Assembly (NCBI GenBank): GCA_021234155.1
Contig: JAJEKV010000052.1
Coordinates: forward strand, 3,466,254-3,530,253
Direction: 5' to 3'
From: Isoetes taiwanensis
Taxonomy: Eukaryota; Streptophyta; Lycopodiopsida; Isoetales; Isoetaceae
Length of the DNA stretch: 64,000 nucleotides
The translations under genes were made by a program, and so were the position numbers. Under the pieces are notes generated by a model. It did not search any database. It was not told the origin of the DNA and was given only the letters and a program-made list of their open reading frames with translations. Position 1 is the stretch's first letter, and every line of letters begins with the position of its first letter. Shown one piece after another: positions 11,161 through 22,044 of this stretch.

Positions 11161-12612
11161 GTTAACGGAAAGGACAATGAAAAGGGGAAGGAGAAAGGTG
11201 TTGTTTCAACTAAGATGTTATCAAAAATCTTGTCAATGTTGACGGAGGAATAAAAGGATGCAGTGGCACGTGAACTATCAAATGGAGGCACATCATCATC
11301 GAAGAAATCCAAGAGAAGGAGAAGGTCTTCCGTTGGTAGTGGTACTTCCAAGGCACAAGAGAATGCACCTGTAGAAGGTAGTGAATCGATGGCATCGGGA
11401 AACTCTCGTGCTATGAGCTTTAAGAAGTTGGGGGACACTGAGGTATATTGTACATCAATTTTAATTGTTTTGAGCGTTTGTTCCTATCTCGTTGATTAAT
11501 ATAATGTTTTTTATATTACGTTGTAGGTGTGTGTGTCTAGTGGTGGAAAGATTCATCCTGATGCTCATGGAAAAGAGTTTATGGACATTGCAAGCAGTTA
11601 CATGTTGGACCAGTGCCACGAGATACATCTAAACTGGCGACAAGTTAAGTTGCGCCAGAAGCAAGACGTGATTAATGACTTGAAGAATCAATTCGGTGCT
11701 GGTTTTAATGAGAAGGATGTCTTGAAACAACTGGGACGTAGATGGAATCATCACAGGTTAGACATATGACCTTCCAAATTCTATTTTCTTGTTTTATCTA
11801 GAGCTTTAATTTTCTTCGATTATATTGGTAGGGATTATCTAAGATGAAAGGCGCGAAAAGTTTGACTTCCAAACCTTCGTCTGTTAAAAAGGCAAACTGG
11901 AAAAAATTTCTAGACTTGGCGAAGGTGGAGCACCCCATGAAGAAGTTGGCGGCATCTCAAAGAAAAAAGAAACCATGCACTGGGTCGGGTGGGGATAGAT
12001 CAATCATCTCCAATTATGTAAGTATCATATCTTATTTGTTTAGAATCAAGTGCTATAAATACAAATTATAACTTCCTCGTATTTGCAATATTTAGTATGC
12101 CTACTTCAGAGGTTATCCTACTGAGAAAGTCATTTCCGAGATTAAGGAAATTGGAGGATGGAAGAAATGGATCCAACGTGAGAGTGATGAAGGACGTGTA
12201 TATCCAGAAACAAAGGTACAATTGCAATTTTAAGAATCGCAATTTAAATATACATATATGGATATTAGTTAGCATTAACTCTATTTAATTATCTTGTAGC
12301 ACATGCCATGGCACAGGATTATGTTGGTAAGGGCATGGTCCCAGCAGTAGATATCACGGGGAAAGCTGTTGCAGATCAAGTACCATGTGAGGAGAATGAA
12401 GACGATCTGCATGTAGTTTTTTATCTAAGTTGTTGTACATGTTTATAACTTTTAATATTGTAGCCATATAACTTATTTTTTTTCCTATGTAGTTGGATAT
12501 GTCTGAATCATCAAGCAGTGGAAGTTCAAGCGATGGATCTAGCACTGGCACTGGAAGTGAAGATACTACATCTAGTACTGACAGTGAGGAGGTTGAAATT
12601 TATAGTGTTTAA
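11161..12612 (+). pseudogene. CACTA TNPA-like gene (Ptta/En/Spm plant transposase family)
   Basis: Six exons with good splice sites: a Ser/Lys/Arg-rich N-terminus (SSSKKSKRRRRSSVGSG); KIHPDAHGKEFMDIASSYML then NWRQVKLRQKQDVINDLKNQ and QLGRRWNHHR; DYLRMKGAKSLTS; YAYFRGYPTEKVISEIKEIG; AHAMAQDYVGKGMVPAVDIT; and an acidic Ser-rich tail (SESSSSGSSSDGSSTG) ending at 12612. The layout fits the En/Spm TNPA-like proteins that bind subterminal repeats. An in-frame TAA near 11251 sits close to the N-terminus, so either translation starts later or the copy is broken. It is transcribed away from the TNP2 remnant. Confidence 0.65.
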
Positions 12613-12619
12613 TCAAACA

Positions 12620-13608
12620 TCTTTTTTATTTCATTTGTCATAAACTTCTTCGTAAACAATTCATGCGTATTGTTCTTTTCAGACATTATGAACTATTCCT
12701 TCTATGTTTCTATGAGACATTATGAACTATGCTTCTATGTGTATCGTTCTTTTGAGACATTATGAACTATGCTTCTATGTGTATTGCTTCTATGTTTCAT
12801 AAAAAATTCATGTCCAGTATTCTTCTCAGACATTGTGAACTAATCACTATGAATTAAAATTGCTAAAAAAATGTCAAAAAAAAAACAACACATGTGCCAA
12901 ACAGAAGACAATAATGTGTCAAAAAAATGATTTAAAATATGTCAAAAATATGACTAAGATTTGCTAGAAAAAGTGACAAAAAATTACCCAAATATGTTTA
13001 TAGATGACAAAAATATGCCAAAAATAATTTAGAATATGACCAAATATATGTCAAAACATTGCCAAAAAAGTGACAAACATGGTCTAAAATATGTTAAAAT
13101 AGGTGTCAAAAAAGTGCCAAGACAACTTAAAATGTGACAAAATAGGTGCCAAAGACTTGCCAGAAAAGTGACAAAAACTCATCTTAAATTGACGCAGTAG
13201 ATGCCAAAGAATTCCCAAAAAAGTGACAAAAATAGATATAAAATATGACACTCTAGATGACAATAAATTGTCAAAAAACAACCTAAGATATGACAATCTA
13301 GATGTCAAAGAATTGCCCAAAGAAGTGACAAAAAAATGCTATAAAGATGACAAATAGGGTGTCAAAAATTTGCCTAAGATATGACAATATAAATGTCAAA
13401 GAAATGCCCAAAAAAGTGACAAAAAAATGCGATAAAGATGACAAATGAGGTGTCAAAAAATTGCCAAAAAAAAGTGACAAAAAACTGACGATCTATGATC
13501 ACTAATTTTTGACATTTTTATGGTCACATTTTTGTCAGTTCTCTGAAAAATGCAGTAGTCTACAAAGTGACAAAAAAACTGACAATAAACGCCTATTCTC
13601 TTGTAGTG
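12620..13608. repeat. CACTA-1 right subterminal repeats and terminus
   Basis: After a short GACATTATGAACTATGCTTC repeat (12690-12800), the stretch 12860-13600 is packed with TGACAAAA, TGCCAAAA and TGTCAAAA words and ends in TTGTAGTG at 13608. No coding sequence. Confidence 0.75.
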
Positions 13609-13836
13609 CTTTAATTCTGAATCCATAAGGAATATTGGCTATGCACAATGTGAAGTTTTGCTTGTCTACAACTGTCCCCAGCCTGGTGCAATCACCCTGT
13701 ACAACCCTATACAAGCAGTCCTGGCCAAACGTTGTGAATCTTTCATAGCTCGTGTCAAGACTGCTAGAGCTTACTTCTTTTCCCTGTTCAATGGTCTTTA
13801 GTCTCTGCCTTTCCTCTTTGGCCCTTTCTTCTTGTT
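13609..13836 (-). CDS. Methyltransferase exon with catalytic motif IV, left half
   Basis: Acceptor CTCTTACAG precedes 13836. The exon reads a Glu/Lys/Arg-rich helix (EQEERAKEERQRLKTIEQ), then FGQDCLYRVVQGDCTRLG and FTLCIANIPYGF. The last segment fits motif IV of N6-adenine/N4-cytosine methyltransferases, D/N/S-P-P-Y/F; the NIPY variant is also known in KsgA/Dim1 adenine methylases. The exon stops abruptly at the CACTA end (13608) and resumes at about 2696. Confidence 0.7.
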
Positions 13837-13896
13837 CTGTAAGAGAACAGTGAGACAAAAGGCTGAAAGACAAAACATGTTTTCTGCAAAACTCAC

Positions 13897-14035
13897 CAAG
13901 CCACTGAAGTTTACTGCGTGCTCTCTAATTGTGCTGTCTGTCGTACAAGTTGGGTAAAGAAGCTTGCACTCCTCCCAGTTTTCTAAGTTTAGTTGCTTCA
14001 TCAACTCGGACTGGCAGGTGACAATGTCCTTCTGA
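13897..14035 (-). CDS. Short linker exon upstream of methylase motif IV
   Basis: Flanked by acceptor TTCTTCTTCCAG and donor GTGAGT. Encodes DIVTCQSELMKQLNLENWEE then CKLLYPTCTTDSTIREHAVN. Its amino acid content looks coding but I recognise no domain. The junction to the next exon is one base out of phase, again next to CTG (13884-13906). Confidence 0.5.
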
Positions 14036-14079
14036 CTGGAAGAAGAAAAAGATTGTAATTCTAAGTGAAGAAAAGAAGT

Positions 14080-14634
14080 CATTAGAGGTAATTTGAGATC
14101 TCCTTTTGTCTCCATAAGAATCCTCCAATAGAATGAGTACTCTACATCAAACTGCAATTAATGCAGCATTAACAACTTCATTGCTGTCGTTTTTTCCCTA
14201 TAACTTTTGATCTACTCATGAAAATGCTGCGGCGTTTGTTGCATTAGATGCAGAATGAAAAGATCTTTCAAGTGATATATGGTATGATGTATTTCAATAC
14301 AAGCCATATGTGTTAACCTTAAAAAATATGGTTTTTTGCTCTTTTCTTATATATTTACATCCCAAAAGATATAACAATGGGTTGTCATTAGAAAGATCTT
14401 GAGGAGACGAATCCATTGCCACAAATAATGTTCGAATCGGAGTTTTTGATCAAAAGTTATAGTAGAAAAATGACACTGCAAAAGTTAGTTAGAACTGCAT
14501 TAATTACTGCTGCCACATAATACTGGAATAAAATACGCTGGAGCTCTTCTCTTATTGGACAGTTTAAAAAGCTGATGTGGCTTTTTAAGCATCCCTTAAT
14601 GGAACAAAATGAGATATCAAATTACCTCTAATGA
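14080..14634. mobile_element. MITE copy 2, in a methyltransferase intron
   Basis: About 555 bp with terminal inverted repeats GTCATTAGAGGTAATTTGAG / mirror at the right end. It is an inverted copy of the element at 7687-8240. No coding capacity. TTA/TAA at both ends fits a PIF/Harbinger- or Tc1-like MITE, but because the TTA is part of the inverted repeat I cannot fix the target duplication. Confidence 0.65.
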
Positions 14635-14660
14635 CATGACAAAGCAAATGAGGCTTATGT

Positions 14661-14895
14661 CTTAGCCTCCTTAGCCATTTCATCTAGAGTGAATTCTTTG
14701 GCCACAAGTTTTTCTAAAAGACGCACAATAATTTCCTTGCTCTTGAGACCCTGTAGTTGCGTCCACGGCACAATGCTCATGTTTTTTTGCTTTGCCTCAC
14801 TACTTTTTTTTCAGTTTTTTTCCAGTGGAGCTAGTTTGTTCTTTAAATTCACCATCCTCGAAAATGCAGAAGATTCTTTCTTGAAGACCCCACAC
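14661..14895 (-). CDS. Linker exon between ParB and methylase domains
   Basis: Starts after TTTAACAG at 14896 and continues in phase from the ParB exon (VWGLQERIFCIFEDGEFKE). It then shifts frame in a run of eight A with an adjacent CTG (about 14812), after which KSKEIIVRLLEKLVAKEFTL and DEMAKEAK are open. The helical, charged composition suggests a coiled or ParB C-terminal helical region. The 3' boundary is uncertain because a MITE (14080-14634) begins just beyond and no clear donor is seen before it. Confidence 0.5.
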
Positions 14896-14949
14896 CTGTT
14901 AAAGGTCGAAGTCAAGTAGTTTAGTGTTGAAGAGCGTAACAGAGTTTAT

Positions 14950-15290
14950 GTCACGGTATAAATTTATACCAACCATGGAAGGGTGCCACTGTATAAATTT
15001 ATACCGTGCCCTGGCTCTGTATAAATTTATACAGGTCCATGGCTCGGTATAAATTTATACTGTTTATATAGGTCCATGGCTCGGTATAAATTTATACCGA
15101 GGCACAGTATAAATTTATACTGAGCCATGGACCTGTATAAATTTATACGGAGCCAAGGCATGGTATAAATTTATACCGAGCCCTAGACCGGTTTAAATTT
15201 AAACCAAGCCATGGCACGATATAAATTTATACAGTGGCACACTTCCATGGTTGGTATAAATTTATACAGCTCAAGGTTGCTACACAGCTT
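14950..15290. repeat. Palindrome array (intron), GGTATAAATTTATACC family
   Basis: Ten copies of GTATAAATTTATAC-type palindromes and one variant (GGTTTAAATTTAAACC), spaced roughly 30 bp, in the intron downstream of the ParB exon. Spacers share words such as CCATGG. The variant keeps its two-fold symmetry through compensating changes. Confidence 0.9.
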
Positions 15291-15340
15291 AAACTACGCT
15301 AAACATACTATTGAAAGACTCATTTAAAAGTTGTACTTAC

Positions 15341-16295
15341 TTGACCATCTCTGAAAGCAAGCTGGACGTAGTTGTCGTACTGCTTCACAGCCATTATGGG
15401 CTTCTTATCCGAATCATAACTTAGGCAGCACTCTGTCACACAGGCTTCCCGAAGTTCTTGGAGCTTGTTCTTTTGTTTTTTAAAGTCCTCTCCATGCATT
15501 TGTTTAAACTCCACATACTCTCGGTGCATGAATCGGATTTTGTCTATAAGGCTCATCTTTAATCTGAAATCATTGTCGAGATTATGGCTCACGGCAATGA
15601 CCTTAGCCTCTTCGTCTGTTAGCCCCACATAAATGTGCGCTTCCACACTCTTCCAGACCTCGTTTCGGCTTTCTTCTTTTGATAGTTCTTTCCTTGCTTT
15701 ATAACTATGTGTGCCACCAAGAACATAATACGTATAATCCTCGGAGTCAGCCTTCCTGTAATCTTTTAGTTGGTTGACCTGACTTCTGTCAACCATGACA
15801 ACGAATGGCGACACATGTGCATGTGGATTCCTTCTCATTCTTTGCTTTAGGATAGCCACATGTGCCGCGTATAACTTTCTCACCTGAAGCACTCTGACCC
15901 CATCTTCATTCTTTGGTGGCCTCTTAATCGTCTCAGTGTCAAAGAAATAGTTTGCTTTAGCAGCTTGGTCTCATTAACCCTTTTCAAAATAGCACTCGAC
16001 TTGTCTAAGGGCCACGAAACAATATCTGCCCCAGGAGCCTTTTGAAGCGCTTCTGCTGACTCCTCTATAGTCAAGGCCTTTGTGGTTCTTGACTTTTTTT
16101 TGGGCTGTGTTTCTACTACCAAGGCTTGCCGCTTACCCTTTCCTCTCATCACCACCTCTTCCTCCTCTTCCTCTTCTTGTTCCTCTTCCAATTCACTATC
16201 TTTCTCCACATCGTCCTTAGAACATGGGTACTATAGACCTTTGGTCATAACCTTCTCGTACAGAGTGTCACTGATGAAAGGATGTCCACTATGTC
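15341..16295 (-). CDS. ParB/Srx-like domain exon with acidic NLS linker
   Basis: Acceptor CACTACAG precedes 16295 and donor GTAAGT follows 15341. The 5' part is very acidic (a run of Glu), then basic (RGKGKRQ, QPKKKSRTTK), a likely nuclear localisation signal. The ParB domain covers about the last 190 codons: HVSPFVVMVD, then YYVLGGTHSYKARKEL, matching the GG(H)HR..A..L core of ParB, then a segment resembling its 'EEA..la..N' motif (TDEEAKVIAVSHNLDND). ParB domains bind DNA and many hydrolyse CTP; some relatives are nucleases. One frame change is needed at CAG 15961-15963 to join TIKRPPKNEDG to the upstream linker, and a TAG lies near 16232. Without those two defects the exon is fully open. 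Confidence 0.75.
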
Positions 16296-16323
16296 CTGTA
16301 GTGCAGGGTAAATTAGGAAGCTG

Positions 16324-17240
16324 ACGGTATAAATTTACACGGTAAAGCCACAGAGATCAACTTACATAGCCGAGCTTGTAATTATCCGCAATGTAATCAT
16401 GAACATCTTTAGGCTTGCACATGCTGATACGAAGCATTCTGCTGTTCAGAATGTACACAACGTCCCCGCGTCGTTCACGCAGTTCATGAGAAGCTCATCT
16501 TCGTTTTCTGTGGCAGTTAAGCTTGTCATCTTGCCGGCGGGGTAGTAATCATCCGCCTTAAACTTCCCCCTCCCTGTCTGACCACATAAGTACAGGTACG
16601 CATCAGTGGGGTAGTGCTCTCTCGCTCCCCTGTGGACGTACCATGTCACATCTTTCAGTTCGTAGGTTTGCATCTTCGACGTTTGTGTCTTCAATGGTTG
16701 TCCCTTGCTTTTGATAACAATCTTGGGGCTGAAAAGGCGCAAAGAAACCCTTTTTACATCAGGAAAACAGTTTTTTTAACACAATTTTAAACACTTTAGC
16801 TCTAAGAAAAGTGGCTTAAAGAACCTTAAATTCGTGCTATTTTACCCCTTTTTCTCTGGAAATAGACCTTAAAACACAACACTAGTGTTCAGATAGTATG
16901 GTTCCGGACCTTTCTTTAGACATTCTACATCCATTGTAAATTTAAACCACGAAAGTGGTAACCCCGTATAAATTTATACTGCAAGTGTTTATGAAATGTT
17001 TCTTTGAACGACTGTGGTCTCCTTCTGTATAAATTTATACCGAGAGGGCTCTGCAACGGTATAAATTTATACCCCTTGTGCTCAGACGGTATAAATTTAT
17101 ACCGTTGCAGAACACTCGCGGTATATAAATTTATAAATAAATAAATAATAAATAAAGATTATTAACGTCCACGGAAGCCCGTAGGTATAAATTGTGCTCA
17201 GACGGTATAAATTTATACCGGAAGAGTTCTGGAACGGTAT
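16324..17240. repeat. Palindromes (introns), GGTATAAATTTATACC family
   Basis: One degenerate copy at 16325-16342 and six or seven copies between 16960 and 17240, in the introns flanking the 16366-16728 exon. The stretch 16740-16960 of the same intron holds no other feature I can see. Confidence 0.85.
16366..16728 (-). CDS. ParB-methyltransferase gene, second visible coding segment
   Basis: Bounded by an acceptor (GCGCCTTTTCAG before 16728) and a donor (GTAAGT after 16366). It reads from PKIVIKSKGQ through DVTWYVHRGAREHYP and DAYLYLCGQTGRGKFKADD, then after a frame change GDVVYILNSRMLRISMCKP and DNYKLGY. The frame change coincides with CAG/CTG at 16480-16482. The mix of aromatic and charged residues suggests a folded chromatin-reader-like module such as a BAH-type domain, but I cannot assign a family. 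Phase with the next exon is off by one base as written. Confidence 0.5.
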
Positions 17241-17281
17241 AAAGAGATGCGGAACTAGAATGGTACGGATTAGAGACTTAC

Positions 17282-17612
17282 GTGGCCATGACCGTATGTA
17301 TTCGCTTATAGCTGTTCGGGAGAGCAAATTGGGCTCAGTATATAAGGCGCAGCGCGAGTGGCTTCGACTTCGAACATCGTATATAGAAAGTAGACCGGCC
17401 GCCGCCGGGCTTAAGTACCATTGTTCTGTGCTTTTCCGTATAGCGTTTCTCCATAACGTCTCCTATACGAATATCGGTAAGTTTTCTTATAAATTTATAC
17501 CATTTTTGTTCAACCTCCAATGGTTTTCACACCTGCTCCAATGTCACCAGTTAGTAGCCGCGAAACTTCTGTCTCCGATATCCAAAGCCCCAGCCCTGAC
17601 GTTTGTACACGT
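17282..17612 (-). CDS. ParB-methyltransferase gene, 5'-most visible coding segment
   Basis: The segment ends at a consensus donor (CAC then GTAAGT) at 17281. Going 3' it reads RSTFYIRCSKSKPLA, then in another frame EPNLLSRTAISEYIRSWP; the frame change falls on the CAG/CTG at 17350-17352. Upstream, around 17525-17612, a reading LLTGDIGAGVKTIG is open but needs a further frame change or a short intron. The LTR at 17613 cuts it off, so the true start is not visible. I do not recognise a domain. A half palindrome TATAAATTTATA lies inside it near 17487, so part of this stretch could be intron. Confidence 0.45.
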
Positions 17613-19046
17613 TGTGACGCTCCCAGAGTCCATACGATGCTCCCATCATATAGATACGGGACTTCCCCTCCCATGGCGACTAAATCACCACGGCAAGGCC
17701 CTCCGTCATGCTCGGACTACTCGGGATGGCCAAGTGTCCGGGCGAGGATCACGGAGGTGTCATTCGCCCCACGTCCTCTATGGGGAAATCCTATGACAGC
17801 GGAAGCATACATATACGTTAGCATCCAATCATAATGCAAATAAAATACCACCGCGAAGGGTGGCCCATCCTCATCAACATGGCAAAGATAATCCATACAT
17901 AACAACATAAAACAACACAATAACAGGCACTACCCCGGGCTCGGACTCCAAGGGATCAAGCGACACCCGTGGTCTCAAGATATCAACAGACGGAGATATA
18001 ACAATGGCGTTGGCGGCATAAGACAATGGCTAGGGTTGTCCACTCCATCCGCCCCTCCTCCTGCACACACTTTGCGGATAGGCCGTATCATGCTATGGCG
18101 TGCTTGTAGCCCTCAGGAGACGCAATCCCAAGGAATCACCCTTGGGACTACTCCGGGTTACATCTCCCCGGTCCGATGAGGGCAGGTCGAGGAGGCGCCC
18201 CTCCCCGGTATGACGGATCCACGGGTGCGCTTAGAGGATACGTGCCCCCTCGGTGACCCCCCATGACTGCACCCGACTTACTCCCCTAAATCTAAAGGTC
18301 AGCTCACCAACCCGATTCGAGCCAGGCTGCCATAAAGGCTCCCACCCTCCGGCCCGGGGAGTGTCAGGACCCATACCCGGCCCACACACGTGGATCGACT
18401 ATAAGTCTAGCACACCTGTAGGAGTCCCGTAGCCACCGATGGCGGGACCCCACCCCCGATTCACCTTCATACCCGTTGTTTGGTGCTGAACCACATCATA
18501 GCATCCGGCCGGGTAGGCTCTTGTGCACCGGGCCGCAAGTACGAGTGGTTTTAGGGGTTCTATCTAGGAGCATCTCTCTTGCTAGATGGCCTTTAGGTCT
18601 CTACCCACCCCTTTAGCCCATACAACACCATAGGAACGGAAAGAACTAAGCTAATACATCCATCCATCCATCCATAACTTGAATAGAACATAAAATAGAG
18701 ATTAACCTACTCAAACAAGGGTTAATCCTCGACTAACTAGGAAAACCAAGCTATCTACACACTAACCCGTGTATTCCTGGCTGGAGCCATGGTCTCGGTA
18801 TGGGTCCATCACACTAGGCTGGCGGGTGATTGATGATAACTCAAGCTTGGCTGATAACTGTTGCTCCTCCTTAGCTCCCAATTCGAATTTGGGAGTCAAA
18901 ATGGGGCAGGACCCCTTTTCCTAGGCCCAAAATGGAAGGTCCCCCCGGCCAATCGTCGATTTGGGCCAGGTGGCCCTTTGTTGGTGCTAATTAACTAATT
19001 TAGATTAATTAGGGTAATTAGGCCAAATACTTTATAATTATCCACA
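17613..19046 (-). repeat. HisLTR-A 3' LTR
   Basis: Plus-strand sequence runs TGTGACGCTCCC...TTATCCACA, about 1434 bp. A purine-rich GGAGACAT just inside (19047-19057 on minus) could be the polypurine tract. Contains a short (CATC)n run. Confidence 0.85.
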
Positions 19047-19058
19047 ATGTCTCCGGCT

Positions 19059-19847
19059 TAAGGAGCTAGTGCTGCAAGACCCTCCGTCTCGGTAGGCCAA
19101 TAGTTTGCCGGGTGAAACCGAGTATCTGTTTGTACCTCGGAGGAAGATCCGGGGCGACGAAGTCGATGAAGTCATCCATGCAAGATTCGGGCGAGCTCAT
19201 AGAGAACCTCGCCTTCTCTTTCCCCTCGAGTCCCCGCCACTACATTGGTATGTCCACATGATGTCCTCCAATAGAAGGAACTCGTGTCCTTGATGATATA
19301 TAACCGGGATAACATCTAACCCAGCCAAGCGCCCACCCTCCTCACGGCGTGGCGGCATCTCCTGCGCCAACTGTTTCCACCGGACAAAATCGTCCATGGC
19401 AACCCACTCGTCTTCCTCCTCGTCCGACATTTCTGGCCCCTTGCCCTTCTCTGCCGGGTAGGGTTTTCGTCCCTCCACATCTTGGTCCATAAGAATGGCG
19501 AAAAAGAGACTTCAAGAAACTCTTGCCCCTCATGGTCGACGACCGGTCGCCGAGCCCACCGGAGCTTGCCTCGGAGTAGCTCATACCCTCTCTTCCCCCC
19601 ACCAAGCATTTCCTTGACTACTGCTCGGTCAATATAGAGTTTAGGTGGCTCCCCCAAAGGAATACAGAGAGGAAGCATTTCCTCTACATAAAATTGCAGA
19701 AACTCAGCATAATCAGGGTGTTTCTGCATGTTCGAGATGAGGTCAATATTTGGGAGAGGAAAGGCTCTAAGAGGTCGAAGGCCACTTGGGGATCCAGTGC
19801 TCCCCATCCCGATACCAAGCAAGCGGATCCATGCCATATCTTATTTG
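19059..19847 (-). pseudogene. HisLTR ORF2 (copy A), unknown protein, frames disrupted
   Basis: Corresponds to the intact 262-codon ORF of copy B (34614-35402). Blocks such as HPDYAEFLQFYVEEMLPLCI and KRGYELLRGKLRWARRP are readable here in several frames. The breaks coincide with CAG/CTG differences from copy B and may be artefacts. Confidence 0.6.
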
Positions 19848-19954
19848 GAAGGAAGGAGGAGGAAGAGTGGACAAAACCTGAAAGTGAAAGTGAAACCCTA
19901 AAACGGTCTTTAAAGTATTTATAACCCTTATGCTGACGTCAGCATTCACTATCA

Positions 19955-19987
<33 letters not shown>

Positions 19988-20092
19988 TTTTGAAAGAAAT
20001 ATTAAAATGCAACTAACAAAGACACGATAGCAAAATTCGGATTTCTCTATTGATATAGCAAAATTAAATACATTAAAAATGCCCTCGGGCCA

Positions 20093-21418
<1,326 letters not shown>

Positions 21419-22044
21419 TCACGAGGCAGCCACTGGGAAAAAGAGAGACAAGGTTTGGGCCGCTTGGGTCTGGCGGCTATGGCGGCGTCGAAGCGAGCAG
21501 GCGGCAGCGTATACAAGAAGGGAACTCCCGAAAAAAAACGGCCGTTAACTTTTTAAATTTTAAATTTTAAACTTTTTTTTTTAAAAAAAAAAAAAAAATA
21601 CGGCGGAAAAAAAATATACGCGCGAAAATACAAAGCGGCGCTGACCTGGTTATACGTGTTTCTTTCCGCGTTCTAAGTCGTCCAAACCCTGTCAGCGCCG
21701 CCATTGGGTTTGGCCTTCTGCTGGTCCCCTTGCGACCTGACGACAACTCCTTTAGGGTATTTCGGGTACGCTCGACCCATTGGAGCAATAATCTGGTCGA
21801 TCCGAGCTACGAGGAGGGAGTTATGGCGAAAACAAAATTCAAGTTTCTAACCCTAATTTCTAACTTTAACCCCTTCGCTAGGGAACACTATCTCTACAAC
21901 GGTCATTCGGTCCCATACTAAGCCAACTAACACACGGGTGGTGAGTTGGAACTTTCTAGACAAGAGTTTTTCATCCCCAACTAACGAGTTAGAGTATGGC
22001 GGTTGCAACAGTTTTGATTCACGGAACCATTGCTCGATACCCAG

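Larger units (their letters stand above)
2698..13608. mobile_element. CACTA-1: En/Spm-type DNA transposon with nested insertions
   Basis: The right end at 13608 reads TTGTAGTG, i.e. CACTACAAGAGAATAGG inward on the minus strand. Subterminal regions at both ends (about 2700-3400 and 12860-13600) are full of TGACAAA/TTTGTCA motifs, and 2700-2722 mirrors 13567-13589. The left terminal CACTACAAG itself is missing or garbled. Inside are a partial TNP2 gene on minus at the left and a TNPA-like gene on plus at the right, so the two genes are divergent. PPR pseudogene, a LORELEI-like fragment, a MITE and a Helitron fill the middle. It lies inside a methyltransferase exon. A clear 3 bp target duplication is not visible. 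Confidence 0.75.
1613..17612 (-). pseudogene. ParB-like domain / N6A-N4C DNA methyltransferase gene, interrupted
   Basis: Eight coding segments on the minus strand share good splice signals and join into one protein: two unrecognised N-terminal segments, an acidic and basic linker with a likely nuclear signal, a ParB/Srx-like domain, a charged linker, then a methyltransferase with motif IV (NIPY) before motifs X and I (DAFSRTGTT). That order is the beta-class N4/N6 DNA methylase layout. ParB domains fused to such methylases are known in bacteria and phages; I know of no standard plant gene of this design. Plant-type introns argue against contamination. A CACTA element splits the motif IV exon and an LTR retrotransposon cuts the 5' side at 17612, so the locus cannot make the full protein as assembled. 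Most internal frameshifts lie on CAG/CTG triplets and may be sequencing errors. Domain assignment is strong; function is inferred. Confidence 0.75.

Noticed and set aside
14940-15300. The TATAAATTTATA array as promoter TATA boxes
   Set aside because: The copies lie between a good donor (15340) and acceptor (14896) inside a coding gene and are symmetric palindromes, not oriented promoters.
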